Positions 40,101 through 64,000 of a stretch of 64,000 nucleotides of DNA are shown one piece after another; within the stretch, counting starts at the first letter, position 1; each line of letters starts with the position of its first letter. This stretch comes from Agelaius tricolor (Eukaryota > Chordata > Aves > Passeriformes > Icteridae): NCBI GenBank assembly GCA_023055355.1, contig JALJCS010000002.1, positions 78,573,001 to 78,637,000 on the forward strand, written 5' to 3'. The notes below the pieces were generated by a model that saw only the letters and a program-made list of their open reading frames with translations, was not told the DNA's origin and searched no databases. The translations under genes and the position numbers were made by a program.

Positions 40101-43100
40101 CTTTGATATTAACCTGTTTGAGAGCCACTGTAGGACTTCACAAGCAGAGAATTTAGCAGCCATGATTAGGGACTGGGGCAGGACTTTGGTATCAGTCCTG
40201 TCAAACTCTGCACAGCTTCAGCACTGAAAAACACTTGCAGAAGCTACACTGCTTGCTTCATTTGTTGTTTTAAATTGTATTTTTCAGAGGAGATGAAACG
40301 CCCCAGCAGAAATATCCCCTTAACTGTGATGACTGCTGTTCCTGCAGTAATTGTTTTTTATTTACTAGTGAACATCTCATATCTGACTGTCCTCACACCT
40401 AAGGAAATTGTCTCCTCAGGTATGTATTTCATATTTTTTTAATTAAAAAGGACTGGCCCATTGACATATCCATCTGATGTCAATGCCCTGGGTTACTTCT
40501 GCTCACCTTACTTCAGTCCAGAAATTTGGGTTTTCTTTTAACAGAGAATTCTTTAATTTTACTGTATGACACCAATTGGATGAATGTAGGCAGATTGTTG
40601 AAATTGTTGGCTTTTCCCTACACTGTCTAAAAAGAAATCAGAAGTGTATTAAAACCTGGAAAATAAGGTGAAAGTCAGGTCCCAAGTATAGAGATGATCT
40701 TTGTTTTCCTGTAGTTTTAATCCTATCTCCTCCTTCTTCCTCTGTCTCATTGAGTCTCAGACTAAAGCCATCACTCTTTAGGAGGTGAACAAGTCTAACA
40801 TGTTCAAGAGTATAGAAAATACTATGGACATAAAAATGTAGCCATTTTGGGTGTGTATTATTAATGATAAATACTGTGACTTCTCAGAAGAGCCTATACA
40901 AAATCCAGTGTGTATAAACCCTTTCTCAGATCCTGTATCAATAAACTGGCCATGTAAAGCTCCAAAGGGAACTGTGTTTCTCCTTGACTGTCCAAGCAGC
41001 ACATTTTAAATCCCACTGTAATGACACTGAGCTGTCAGACCTTGCCTACAGGCCTGACAAAAAGCATACCTCATTTGGATGGATTAATCATTTTTTTTCC
41101 TATGAAAAAAGCTCACTAATATAAATGAGAACAGCATACCTGTCACTCAGTAACCTCATATTGTCACTCAGTAACCTCAGTGTCAGGCTGTCTGCTGGGA
41201 GAGATGGATCATTTGTATGCTACAATGAAGGAGGCAGCAAATACCAGGCTATCCATGAATAGCAGCTGCCACCTGGCATGACCAGCTTCATGCATACCAG
41301 GGGAACTGTGTTTACCTATGCCAGCTCAGAAGATAAACCTAAAATTATAGCACTTTTTCAAACATTTCTTTGTTCCTTCCCAATTTTTTTTTTCTCCATC
41401 TCTAACTACTTCCTATGCTGCCCAGGACACTGCAAGACCTATGTTCCTCATGGCGTTTGATCATAGACCCACTAAATATTGTTCTCACTATAATAGCAGC
41501 TATGGCTAATCTCCATGCAATATTGAATATCTCTTGTTTAGAAACTATCTTTCACATTTCCCAGTTCCACCCAAAGCAAAATCTCATTAATAGCACATTT
41601 GTTGACTCATCTCTGAATGTAGATGTGCTCCTGTTGGCAGTTTCCTGTAACAGCAGATTGTGTCAGCACCATGGTGATGTCAGGGACCAAGGAGTTAATT
41701 TTCTTTCCTTGCCCAGGTGTGTGTGCTTGTGATGCAGGATGTGAGATGTGACTCACTCCTGCTGGGCAGTCCATGACTGTGGTATTGGCCCCAGCAGGTT
41801 TCCCTGGCTTGCTCTGGCAGGCAGCACTCCTTGCTGTCATCCTCCCAGGAAATGTTTAGTTTCTGAATGAAATACCTTTAGGATTGGATTAGTGTTTGAC
41901 TACTGCAATGAAAAAGCAGGCATTGCTGGTAAATAATAGGTGCTTCATGTTTTTAAGTTTTGTTCCTGTTGAGTATGTCACTTATTCAGAAGATGGTATT
42001 TGTACTACACTAAATCTTTGCTTTCTTGCAGTTGCTGTGGCAGTCACTTGGGCTGATCGAGTGATCCCCTCCGTTGCCTGGATCATTCCTCTCTCTGTTG
42101 CTGTCTCAATATTTGGTGCCCTCAACTGCAGCATGTTCACACTCGGTCGATTAAGCTATGCTGGAAGTCAGTCAGGACATTTACCTCTTTTAATATCCAT
42201 GCTTAATGTCCACTCCTATACGCCAGCACCAGCCATGATTTTTTCAACAACCATTGCATCCATTTTTATCATCCCCTCTGACCTTATTATGCTAACAAAT
42301 TACTTTGGATTTTCTGCCTGGCTTATGACTGGATTGACTTGTGCAAGCTTGATTGTACTTCGATACCGGGAACCTCATCTACACCGACCATACAAAGTAA
42401 ATGGATCTAAATTAAAAATATTTTTATAAATTACTTTTTGAGTCCTGGGTAGCATGCAAAAGTTATAGAAGAAGTGCAAATCTAAAGTGGATAGTCACAA
42501 AAATACGAATAATAATCTCAATGCTTAGAGACTCATTTGAAAATGTTGCTTCACTATAAAAAGAAGAGAAACAAACAGATGGTCTCTGCCCCAGAGAAGT
42601 TGAACACATGAGATGGTTCTTTGCAGAATGGGGGAGATGTGCAAACAATGTGGAACCATACCAGAGTGGAGCAATAACAAGAACAGTTTAGGACCCATTG
42701 CCCTTCAGTTCATTGAACTTCGATCTGCTCTCATCTTCCCTGACACAATCACAGCATTAAAGATAGGTTGAATTTCCTCATACTCCAGCAGTCAGAAAGC
42801 TCAGGTTAGAAGTGCATGTTCATTGTGAAGGCTTCCAGGCACCCAGCCCTGAGTGTCTTATAGGAACCCACATTATGATATGTGAAAAAATGGATTCCCA
42901 GTATTGCCTTTCTCTCCCCCTTGACAAAAGAAGGAGCCTAAACAAATATTTTTTAAAAGATTCCTCTCTTATAGGCAATTTGAGTCAGATGACTCTTGTC
43001 CTGGGTGAATTTATAGCAGCGTGAGAAATGGTACTGTACTGTGGCAAAGAACACATTGTTACTCTAATGAATGAGGCAGAAAAGTCACAGTTGGTTTGTT

Positions 43101-43382
43101 TATTTCCTAACCCACTTTCTTTTCTTTCTCTTACAGGTGTTTTTACCAGTTCCATTTATGATGGTGGCAATGTCTTTCTTCCTAGTTCTAGCTCCCATAG
43201 TCTGGTCTCCAAACATGCAATATGTTTATGCTTTCCTGTTTATGCTTGGAAGTGTCATTATTTATCTGCCTTTTATACATTTTAAATTGCATTTTGCATT
43301 TCTTGATAAAATTACTTGCCACTTACAGCTCCTGTTAGAAGTCTGTCCTGCTGATGGACCTGCTGAGGGCAAATGTGAATAA
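37102..43382 (+). CDS. SLC7A13: SLC7A13-type amino-acid transporter (complete, 4 coding exons)
   Basis: Light-chain APC-superfamily amino-acid transporter of the plasma membrane. The mammalian protein (AGT1/XAT2) moves acidic amino acids and cystine in kidney together with rBAT. Exons 37102-37825, 40288-40419, 42032-42396 and 43137-43382 join in phase to 488 residues; human is about 470. Features: GAGIFVSP at 41-48 in the broken first helix; the family motif CYAELG at 79-84; and Cys140 in the loop where light chains form the heavy-chain disulfide. SYLTVLTPKEIVSS, SPNMQYVYAFL and the tail KITCHLQLLLEVCP fit SLC7A13 better than SLC7A9. About 12 membrane helices are expected. The start at 37102 has A at -3 and G at +4. 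Exon 1 stays open into intron 1, but the GT at 37826 and the in-phase exon at 40288 show the true border. Orthology against another bird-specific copy is not proven. Confidence 0.92.
41141..41182. repeat. 21-bp direct repeat, two copies
   Basis: TGTCACTCAGTAACCTCA occurs twice with a spacing of 21 bp, in SLC7A13 intron 2. No function apparent. Confidence 0.85.
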
Positions 43383-43479
43383 TGGCAGATATTTAATCTC
43401 AGTACAACTAAGAGCCACCAGAGGATTTTGTTTAACTGAGGCTATAAACAGTACAATTTAGATGTTGGTGTGATACATA

Positions 43480-43552
43480 GATGTGCACGCATGCATATAC
43501 ATATATAGATGTATACACATATATTGCAAACATGCACATATATGTATGTATA
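43480..43552. repeat. AT/AC alternating low-complexity tract
   Basis: Run of TATACATATA/TGTATACACA-type alternating purine-pyrimidine sequence in the 3' flank of SLC7A13, immediately followed by a CR1 tail. Confidence 0.8.
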
Positions 43553-43632
43553 GGCACAGAATCACAGAATGAACTAGGTTGGAAAAGACCTTTGACACCA
43601 TCAAGTGCAACCTATGACCAAACACCTCCTCA
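43553..43632 (-). mobile_element. CR1 3'-end fragment
   Basis: Begins GGCACAGAATCACAGAATG, followed by AGGTTGGAAAAGACCTTTGA. This is the short reversed end of a CR1, probably within or just past the SLC7A13 3' UTR. An AATAAA lies directly after it at 43636-43641 and could serve as the transporter's polyadenylation signal (not established). Confidence 0.88.
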
Positions 43633-43919
43633 TAAAATAAACCATGTCATTAGCATAATAAGTTAATATGTATATGTTTGTTTTTGTTTGTATAAATACA
43701 TAAACATATATGTATACTAATTTAATAGGTGCAAAGGATCTCTCTTAAACTTGAAAAATCTGTAAAATGCTCTCTCCTGCCCCTGAAAACACAGTTAAAA
43801 GTTGCATAGTCTTGCTAAAATAGAAATAAGACTCAATCACACAAGCACAAATAATTATCAGTATTATCATACAATAAGTGAATAAATACATAATAGCATA
43901 ATTTTAAAAATACACTTAC

Positions 43920-44045
43920 ACTTTGAACTAAATTGTCTGGATCCTTAGTTTGCAGTAGCTCATTGATTAGAACTTCTGGTTTTAAAGACTTTATATTTTC
44001 TTCATGTGCTACTTTTTTTGGCATTAATTTATTTTTAATAAAAGC
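43920..44045 (-). CDS. Orphan candidate exon, function unknown
   Basis: Open 126-nt stretch on the minus strand, 42 codons in phase 0-0. It has a good donor (GTAAGTG directly after it) and a possible AG acceptor at 44047-44046; an alternative acceptor at 44056-44055 is also in phase. It reads AFIKNKLMPKKVAHEENIK and ends NELLQTKDPDNLVQS, which looks like real protein, but I cannot name a family. No partner exon was found on this strand nearby. It could be one exon of an unrecognised gene, a decayed exon, or chance. Confidence 0.22.
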
Positions 44046-47000
44046 CTTTGAAGACTATCATAAAGTTGACTGATCATTTTAAATAGCAAGAAAATTGGAC
44101 ATGGTGCATCTTAGCTATTTTAGAACAACACATTAAAATTCAAGGTAAAATCTTACAATGCATCAAGTAAGACAATAAAAATTATTTATCCTTTTCATCA
44201 CAGAAATAAAAGCTAAAGATATGTAGATTCCTTTACTAAATCATTTACATCTTAGCATCAATATTACTTTATTCCTTGTTTTCTTTTTAGTGTTATTGAG
44301 AAGTAAAAGCTTTTTTTAGGCCTCCTCCCCTCCATTTAAATTTTGTTTATGAAAACAAGATAAATGAATTCTTTTTCCTTCTCATAATTGGGCCATATAA
44401 AGTTCACGGAATATTTAATCTTAAAAATAAATTAAAAGTACATACAAACCATCATATATGTAGGTGATTATTAATATATGCTGCTATTTTTATAATTACA
44501 ATAGAATTACAAACATAAAGTGATTTTCCAAATCTGGCAATGAAAGATCAGCAGCACAACCAGCAGATGGCCGCAGCTGAACATCACTCGACTCCATGAC
44601 CTCTGGTCTGATGGATGTTGTATTGGTGAAACTGTGTTACAGGGCACTGGATTATAACACAGTGGAATGAAAAAAAATCTTGCTACAATACTCAATTCAC
44701 TAATGTATAACAATTTTAGAAATCAGAATGACAGATAAAGAATTTTTCATAGCTACCCAAAGTCTAGGGTGGCCATCAATAAAACCAGGAATCAACTGAA
44801 GGTTTAAGAGGATTTCACTTGGCACTGGAATGAGCCCCCAAATTAAAACAAACATATGTAGCAAGTCGCTTTTCTCAAGGTGATAATGGACACAGAATGA
44901 AAATCTGAAGAAAAAATTATACCTTTTAACAAGCTGTATGAAGAGAAGTTCATACAAGTTAGGACTGCAATGTATACAGCTGAGCTGGAGACTGGATCCT
45001 GCTGAACACAAGAAAGGAATCAATGTTTAATTTCACTTAATGGTGCTATTGGAAAAACATTTCTCTTGCTGTTTAAATTCAAAACATCATGAGACTCATC
45101 AACATTGTAGAGGAGTTATATTTTAAGAACTGAATTGTAAATGGAAGAAATTATTTTACTGTGACTAAAGCATCCATCAGTGATTTGTAAATACAGGTGT
45201 GGCAATGCCACAGATTTTCAAATGAACTTTCAAGTAATTTATTTAAATCTATATTTTAATATGTGAAAGAAAAGTGGAAGTTGTAAGGAAAGAAAGTTTA
45301 TGTAACAATAATACTGTGTTGTACACCAGATGATTAGAAAAGCAAGCATCAGGGGAAAATTGCTCACTTGGGTGTGTTATTTCCATGTTATTTCTTGTCA
45401 GTTTGTCAACTATCTGTTTAATTCCCTAATGAGTTGGGTACCTACTGATAACATATGTCAGGGTATGTTTGTGTAATTGGAGCACGTATTTGTTAATGAT
45501 ACAAACTTCAAATATAAAGGTTTAGCAGTTCCAACCAATCAGGGAACTCAAAAGTCCCAATGAAATGTAATATGAAATAAATTGGTTTTATGTATCTTTC
45601 TGGAATATGAAGTAGATAGTTTTTATTTTAACAAAAATCTAGGAAATGGCACATAAATGTACAAGATGAGAAGATTTAGAATAGATCAGAATTAAAAATG
45701 TCCATGCAAGCTTAAGCCCCTCTGCAAAGGCACCTTTCAATAGCCTTGTATTATCAGATCATAAACTGTTCTTTCTATATACCCTTACCTCATTTATTGG
45801 AATGAATGGATGGTGCCAAATAATTCACTATCATCTTCTCCCCATTTCAGCATGTGATTTTGCATTTTGTTTATCACTCTATGCTCAAATGCTGCTCTTG
45901 ACAGACATTGTTGATATCTTACAGACTTTTCTATGGTGTTCCTCATGTCAGCACCTAGGCACTTCACAAACAACCACTAATTTTCTCTTGACTGTTATGA
46001 GCTGTATCAGTGGTATCATCTTGGCTTGCTGAAAGTAAGTTAAGCTAATATGTAGGTTGCAAAAGAAATCAGTTTTGTGATGTTCCCTGAGATCCTTCAA
46101 TTCACATCAAATACCTGGATGGAGAACCATTTATGGAGATTCAAGTCCAAGTATGGATGTTTATCTTAGGAGCAGGGCAAAGAGCCAGGGAATTGGTGAA
46201 CATACACTATTCAGACACTATATACAGATTTCCATTTCCTTTCATTCCAGTTTTTAGATGGAAACAAAGGAGGTATGACCAAAATTGCTCACTAACTTTT
46301 GGATTCTTGGAGCTGATTTTCTGTAGTAATTAGTAAGTTCAGACTGCCTTTAGTCCCCTGGAACTAAGTTCCAAGAATACTATAAAAAGGAAAATAGGAC
46401 AAATTATCACAGTCCCTTTGATTTAGATGAATAGCTGGTATCCTTTAGCTCAACTTCTGACTTAACTGTGAGTACCTGCAATTCCTTTTAAGACTTACAG
46501 TCTACTAAATGTTAAATTACAACTATGAGATTTTAAAAATTCCACAAATCAGGCATGAGGATTTAAAGTTTGGTAAAGAAAATGAGGAAAACAGAATTAA
46601 TTTCAATTTTCAAAAATTGTGATTTAAATTATTCCAGTATGGCCATGGAATTTTATAGAAAAAGATGAATGTGTATTCTGGGCAATACTCAAATTCCTAA
46701 ATCCAGCAACTGTTTTGCATATGCTACATCATTCTTGACATCAAATTCCTCCTCTTCTACAGCAAATGAGGGATTGCCTGCCTCACATTTAGCATCTTCT
46801 TCAACACAAATGTTGACTTATTCCCAGATCCAAGAGAGACAGGATTTTCTGAAAAAGAATGCTCTCGTTAAATGACCCCTGTTGGAAAGGGACTCACACA
46901 CCTGAGCTGAATTAGCATTATAAAAGCAATCCCAGATATGGTATTGCCCATCCCCTGAATATGAGTCACTGATGTTCTCTTAATGCAATTTTCTTTTGTC

Positions 47001-48324
47001 TGAGTGTTTCAGGATGCTAAATCAGAAAGAAGCAAATACACTATTAAAGTTATAAAGATTTCTTATTGTTGCTGGCTCATTCCACATCTCCAAGCAGTAA
47101 GCATAAAGGAATAGAATTCAAATTTATAACTCATGTTAGCTACTCTGGTCAAGAGCAAATCAATATTTTAACATTATAGCTTGTTTCAGTTGGTCTCAGC
47201 TGCTTTCCTACTTGAATATATCCCAGAAAATGCTATATGGAAGTGCGACTTTTATTACTAGACTATATCAGACATTTATTTACATTTTTAAATTTTTTTG
47301 TCTTTGACTTCATAATTCTTTTATGCTTATGCATACATACATGTTTCAGAACTTCAGCCTTACAACAATTAAAGATAGAATGTGGATAATTTTTTATCAA
47401 TACTGTACTGACTGGTCCATTTTGACATTTAATCTCCCTATATGTTTTTCTAGGTTTCTAACACAATATTTGTATGTATGTCTGCATTGCCTTTTTTTTT
47501 TGGTCCTTTATCTTCTTAAAAAGACAATGTAAAATACAAAATTATTATCGGTATTATTTAAAAAATGACTTGCAATTATCCATCATGCTAATTCCACTTG
47601 TGCTGACTGAATTACAAAAAAAATCGCCCTGAGGCAAACACCAGAAATTGTACAAAGAAAGAAAAACCCCAGCAATGACTTGTTTTACTTTCCTTTTCAT
47701 AGCTAATGTTAACTGTGATTCCAATAAAAAGATGATCAGCTAACACTGAACAGCTGTACATGGTGTTTTGTGCTTTGATGTGGTGATATTTGGTTGGAAC
47801 CCCTAGGTTAATAGTGAAGGATGTATGAGGAGCTGCCTGTAGCTGTTAGGCCATGAGTTGTTCAGACCTCCCACCTTCTGCTCTTATGTTTGCTACGTGC
47901 ACTGTGGATATGGGTAAGGTTCCCTGTATCTCAGTTTCCACATATGCCAAACCAGAAACAACTGTGTTTTAACAACTAACATGTCAAAGAGCATTCACTT
48001 GTGATGTTCTCCTCTGTATCACAGAAGTTACTCCTGTCATTGTCTTCTATGGCTTGTTTCAAGTGATGGGGGCTCCTGGACATTCCCATTCTTATTGGCT
48101 TGATTTGGAGGGATAAGAGCTGTATCTGCTTCAGGAACTTTTTTTGCTTTGGAACAGGAAATGAAACATTTTAAATGAGCAGGTTTGAATGAGCTGTATC
48201 CTACAGGTTTAGAGGCACTGTTGAAGAGTTGGACTGTTACTGTCGATTTTCGGTAACTCTTGCTACACAGGGGAAATTTCAGGAGTGCAAAGGAAAGGTA
48301 ACATGCTAATATTTAAACAGAATA

Positions 48325-48470
48325 AAAGGAATTAACCAGGAAATTATAAACTTGTCAGTGTCACATAATTCCTTGGAAAAGTAATGGAACAGATAACATG
48401 AAACTGAATTAATAATGAATTAAAAGTGAGTAGCAGAATTAATGCCAGTTCATTTGTATTTATGGAAAAA
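48325..48470 (+). mobile_element. Decayed LINE reverse-transcriptase remnant
   Basis: Pieces such as GGAATTAACCAGGAAATTAT, AACTTGTCAGTGTCAC and GGAACAGATAACATG resemble the CR1-type motif for NYRPVSLTS / GKVMEQI in ORF2. The stretch is full of stops. The call rests on faint similarity only. Confidence 0.4.
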
Positions 48471-48815
48471 AATCCTATGAAACCAGTTTCACATTATACT
48501 TTCTGTAGTATGGGTTAGGATAAAAGCTCAAGAAAAGGTGATTTTGAGGTCCACCAAAGCTGCAGACTTGACAAAGTAGTTACACCATTACAAATCAATG
48601 TTTTGTTTGGCAAATTTAAAAGTGACTAGGGTTTTTCATCATCTTGCAAAGCTACTTAAATAAGCCCTATTAGCAAGGCTTTGTGCATAATATTGGCTAG
48701 GGATTTTCTCCTCCTTTTGACAACAGAAAAAGGTATTGTTCCTGGCAGCAAGGGATAATTATGTTTGGGCTGAGACTTTCCTAGGTGCCACCCCATATAC
48801 AGTGTGTCTTTAGTG

Positions 48816-48991
48816 TGAGGGTGGTGAGGCACTGGAACAGGCTGCCCAGAGAAGTTGTGGATGCCCTGTTGTAGGCCAGCTTGGATGGGCCACTTGGTCT
48901 AGTGAAAGGGGTCCCTGCTCACGACAGAGGGGTTCAAATCAAATGATCTTTAAAGGTTCTCACCAACCTAAACCATTCTATGATTCTGTAA
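48816..48991 (+). mobile_element. CR1 LINE 3' end
   Basis: Sense CR1 3' region: GTGAGGGTGGTGAGGCACTG, GGCTGCCCAGAGAAGTTGTG, then ATGATCTTTAAAGGTTCTC and the tail ATTCTATGATTCTGTAAT. Confidence 0.94.
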
Positions 48992-51265
48992 TTGCCAAGT
49001 TCTAGGCTGCAAGTGGGAATTTTATAGTAGAGTCGCACCAGGACTGGGTGTGGCCAAGGCTGGAACTTTGGAGAGGGGCTGTTGCTCAGCAACCTCACAG
49101 CCTTTCTTAAACATTCCACTGCAGTTGGCACATAGGGTCCCTCTCTTTCACTCTGCCTGCATGGGTATGTCCTGTCATTATTGTTAAAGTGCTAGTTTAT
49201 ATAAATGTTGGCCTTTGTACTTTGCATCCAAGCTCTTGAACCTGAAGTTTTTTTGGCAACAGGTTCTTGAGGTTGTTTAAGACTTCAGAGTATGTTCAGA
49301 AGGATGTATTTGGCAGGTGTTTCATGTGTAAAGAATTTGGGCACAGCTAAGTTTAAATTGGCTACTGGTGTCCTCATTTTGGGATTGCCTGTTGCAGAGA
49401 GATCACACCTGAGCCTCTGTTACATGTAGGCTGGTTCTTGTGCTCTAAAACAGTGACTTTATGTTGTGACTTTGAGTGGATTTAACTTTTCCTCTAAATC
49501 AGTTTTCTTGCATCAGAAGCACTTTGATGTTTAATTAATTTTTCTTTCATGCTTAAAACTAATTTTGTAATGCCAGGTCATGTTAAGACACGGTGGAAAG
49601 TTGGATACAAAGTGAAGCAGTCCTAGTGTTTCTGTATGTGTGTCTGTATCTTAATTCCCTTTGTGAAGCCCACACTGACATTGTTTTTAGAAAGGTTTAC
49701 AAAGTGTAACAGCAATGAGATGTTTTTTCTACCATATACAATCATAGAAAATCAGTGTAAGACCTTCATTCCAGTTACAAGAAGAATAAGCAATCTTAAG
49801 AGTTGAAGCTGATGGTCCTCATCACTTCCTTCCAACACACTCTCTGAGTCTGCTGTCTGAGGAAGGCTGTGAACTAAAAATGACTTAATGCCATCATGCA
49901 GGCCAACCTAACTGTGATGACAAACTTCCATAATTTCTTTCTGTTATCTTAATGTGATCTTCAGAATTCATTTTTTAATTGCTAAATTAGATTTTTTTTA
50001 TTGTGCTCAGCAAGAGGGGAAAATAAACCTGAAAATGGTTCATGTTTGCAAATGCTTAACCACTTGTTCTTAAATCTCTCTGTAAAAAAATAAACTTTTG
50101 GACCTAATTTTATGTAGTGATGAAAAACTTGGCTGGAGGTCAAAGACTTGCTTTGTGCACACTGTATTGAAACATTATACGATTATGTGTGCTGGTTTCA
50201 ATGAAGCTTTTTGTACCTGGCTATCTTTGTTCTTACATATCAATTCTGTATCATTGTACTTCAGAAGCAGTCTTGCAAAAAAGTGGATGACAGGGAGAAG
50301 ATTTGTAGGGTATTTCATGTAGAGGAATTATTTAGTTGTATTTTTAATTTAGCTCAACAAACCTCTTCCAAAGGACAGTTGAGTCTAGAAAACTATTTAT
50401 TTTTGCTCTCCAGTTATAGTTTAATACCTTACAGTCATGACACATCTCTACACTCAAAGGGTGAAGGAATATCTTCTTCAGAAGAAACTCAAAAATAGCA
50501 GTGATATGCTGCAATACATGCCATAAACTATGCTTTCTGAATTGCCTTATGACTGTTGAATGGACTCTGCTTATGAATAGCTGTTTCAGGGCTTGAGTTT
50601 TCACTTCAAATCCTACTAAAAACTGATGAGTGCTGTATCTGTGTTTGGTTTTTTGCCAGCCTTGCTTGTGAGCTCAAGTAGTCCTCTGCTGTGAGAGGAA
50701 GTCATGTTAAAATTATACTCAGCAGCCAAATTCCCTCTTAGTTTTCCTCTATTAAGTTAGTCCATTGCCGTTTTGATTGACAGGTGCTTTGGTTTTTGAA
50801 CATCTTCATAGCCTGCTTTGATAGGTCTTTTTTGTTTAGATGTGAATTCCTTTATGTTTTCTTTGGTTTGTTTGTTTCTTTGTTTGTTTTTTAATGAAAT
50901 CAGATTTTTCCACAGTACTTTGTTTATCATCTCCCAAATACCAGGATGATTTTTTCTTGCCTGCTAGGAATTGCTTTGTCCGAGGTTCTGCTACACTCTT
51001 GGATTATTTACCTGGGATTACCTGATGCACAATTTTTTGTATCTGGTGAAGTGTTTAACTATCACACGTACTAAATCCTATTTTAGAGCAGAAATACTTG
51101 TTATTAATCCTGGGTACCAGAGAGATGCTCCCATTCTACCCTCCTGTGCCCAATTCAATCTTTTGTGTATATGGAGTGCCTTGAAAATGTTACTATATAA
51201 ATACCAAATATGCCCACAAGTTTTTTGCATAATTCTGACTTATCTTTCTTGTTTCTCTTAATTAG
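48992..51265. other. Sequence upstream of the first seen ATAD2-like exon
   Basis: No CpG island, no confident exon. A TTTG-rich patch lies near 50860-50890. The real 5' end of the ATAD2-like transcript probably starts somewhere here or further left, but I could not place it. Confidence 0.6.

Positions 51266-64000
<12,735 letters not shown>

Larger units (their letters stand above)
43700..48815. other. Intergenic region between SLC7A13 and the ATAD2-like gene
   Basis: AT-rich sequence. Apart from the orphan exon candidate and a faint LINE remnant, I see no gene or RNA. Open frames such as 44700-45023 and 46669-46875 have no recognisable protein content. Confidence 0.65.

Noticed and set aside
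37102..43382. SLC7A9 (b0,+AT) as the transporter's identity
   Set aside because: Some segments resemble it, but SYLTVLTPKEIVSS, the SPNMQYVY segment and the C-terminal tail match SLC7A13 better. SLC7A9 is not expected in this region.

Overview
This 64 kb window is nuclear DNA from a bird, most likely a songbird. The evidence is four vertebrate genes with spliced exons, CpG-island promoters, at least ten CR1 LINE fragments in both orientations, and LTR pieces of the kind found in passerine genomes. The species assignment is an inference. Exon joins were worked out by hand from splice sites, reading phase and remembered family sequences; no alignment was run.

Layout: 1-11,819 (minus strand) holds E2F5, an E2F transcription factor. 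Eight coding exons are present and the last lies beyond the left edge. It contains a textbook U12-type AT-AC intron and a 201-nt in-frame exon that I do not recall from human E2F5. A CpG island covers its start. 11,820-15,263 is intergenic with one CR1. 15,264-33,846 (minus) is LRRCC1, a centrosomal leucine-rich-repeat and coiled-coil protein. It is complete: 19 coding exons, 1,035 residues, no frame break, and a CpG island over exons 1-2. 33,847-37,101 holds a CR1 scrap, a probable solo LTR and a fresh 148-bp tandem duplication that abuts the LTR end.

37,102-43,382 (plus) is a four-exon SLC7A13-type amino-acid transporter, 488 residues and complete. 43,383-51,265 is repeat-bearing intergenic DNA with one orphan candidate exon on the minus strand. 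51,266 to the right edge (plus) is a member of the ATAD2/ATAD2B family of AAA+ bromodomain ATPases. Thirteen coding exons are seen, the last one cut by the edge. It differs from both ATAD2 and ATAD2B at positions they share, has a short N-terminal region, and has no CpG island. It looks like a third, little-described paralogue and is the most interesting item here.

The genes do not form a pathway. E2F5 (cell cycle, multiciliogenesis) and LRRCC1 (centriole/cilium) are head-to-tail neighbours as in mammals. In mammals SLC7A13 lies on the other side of E2F5 and the ATAD2 genes lie elsewhere, so the right half of the window is a rearranged or lineage-specific neighbourhood.
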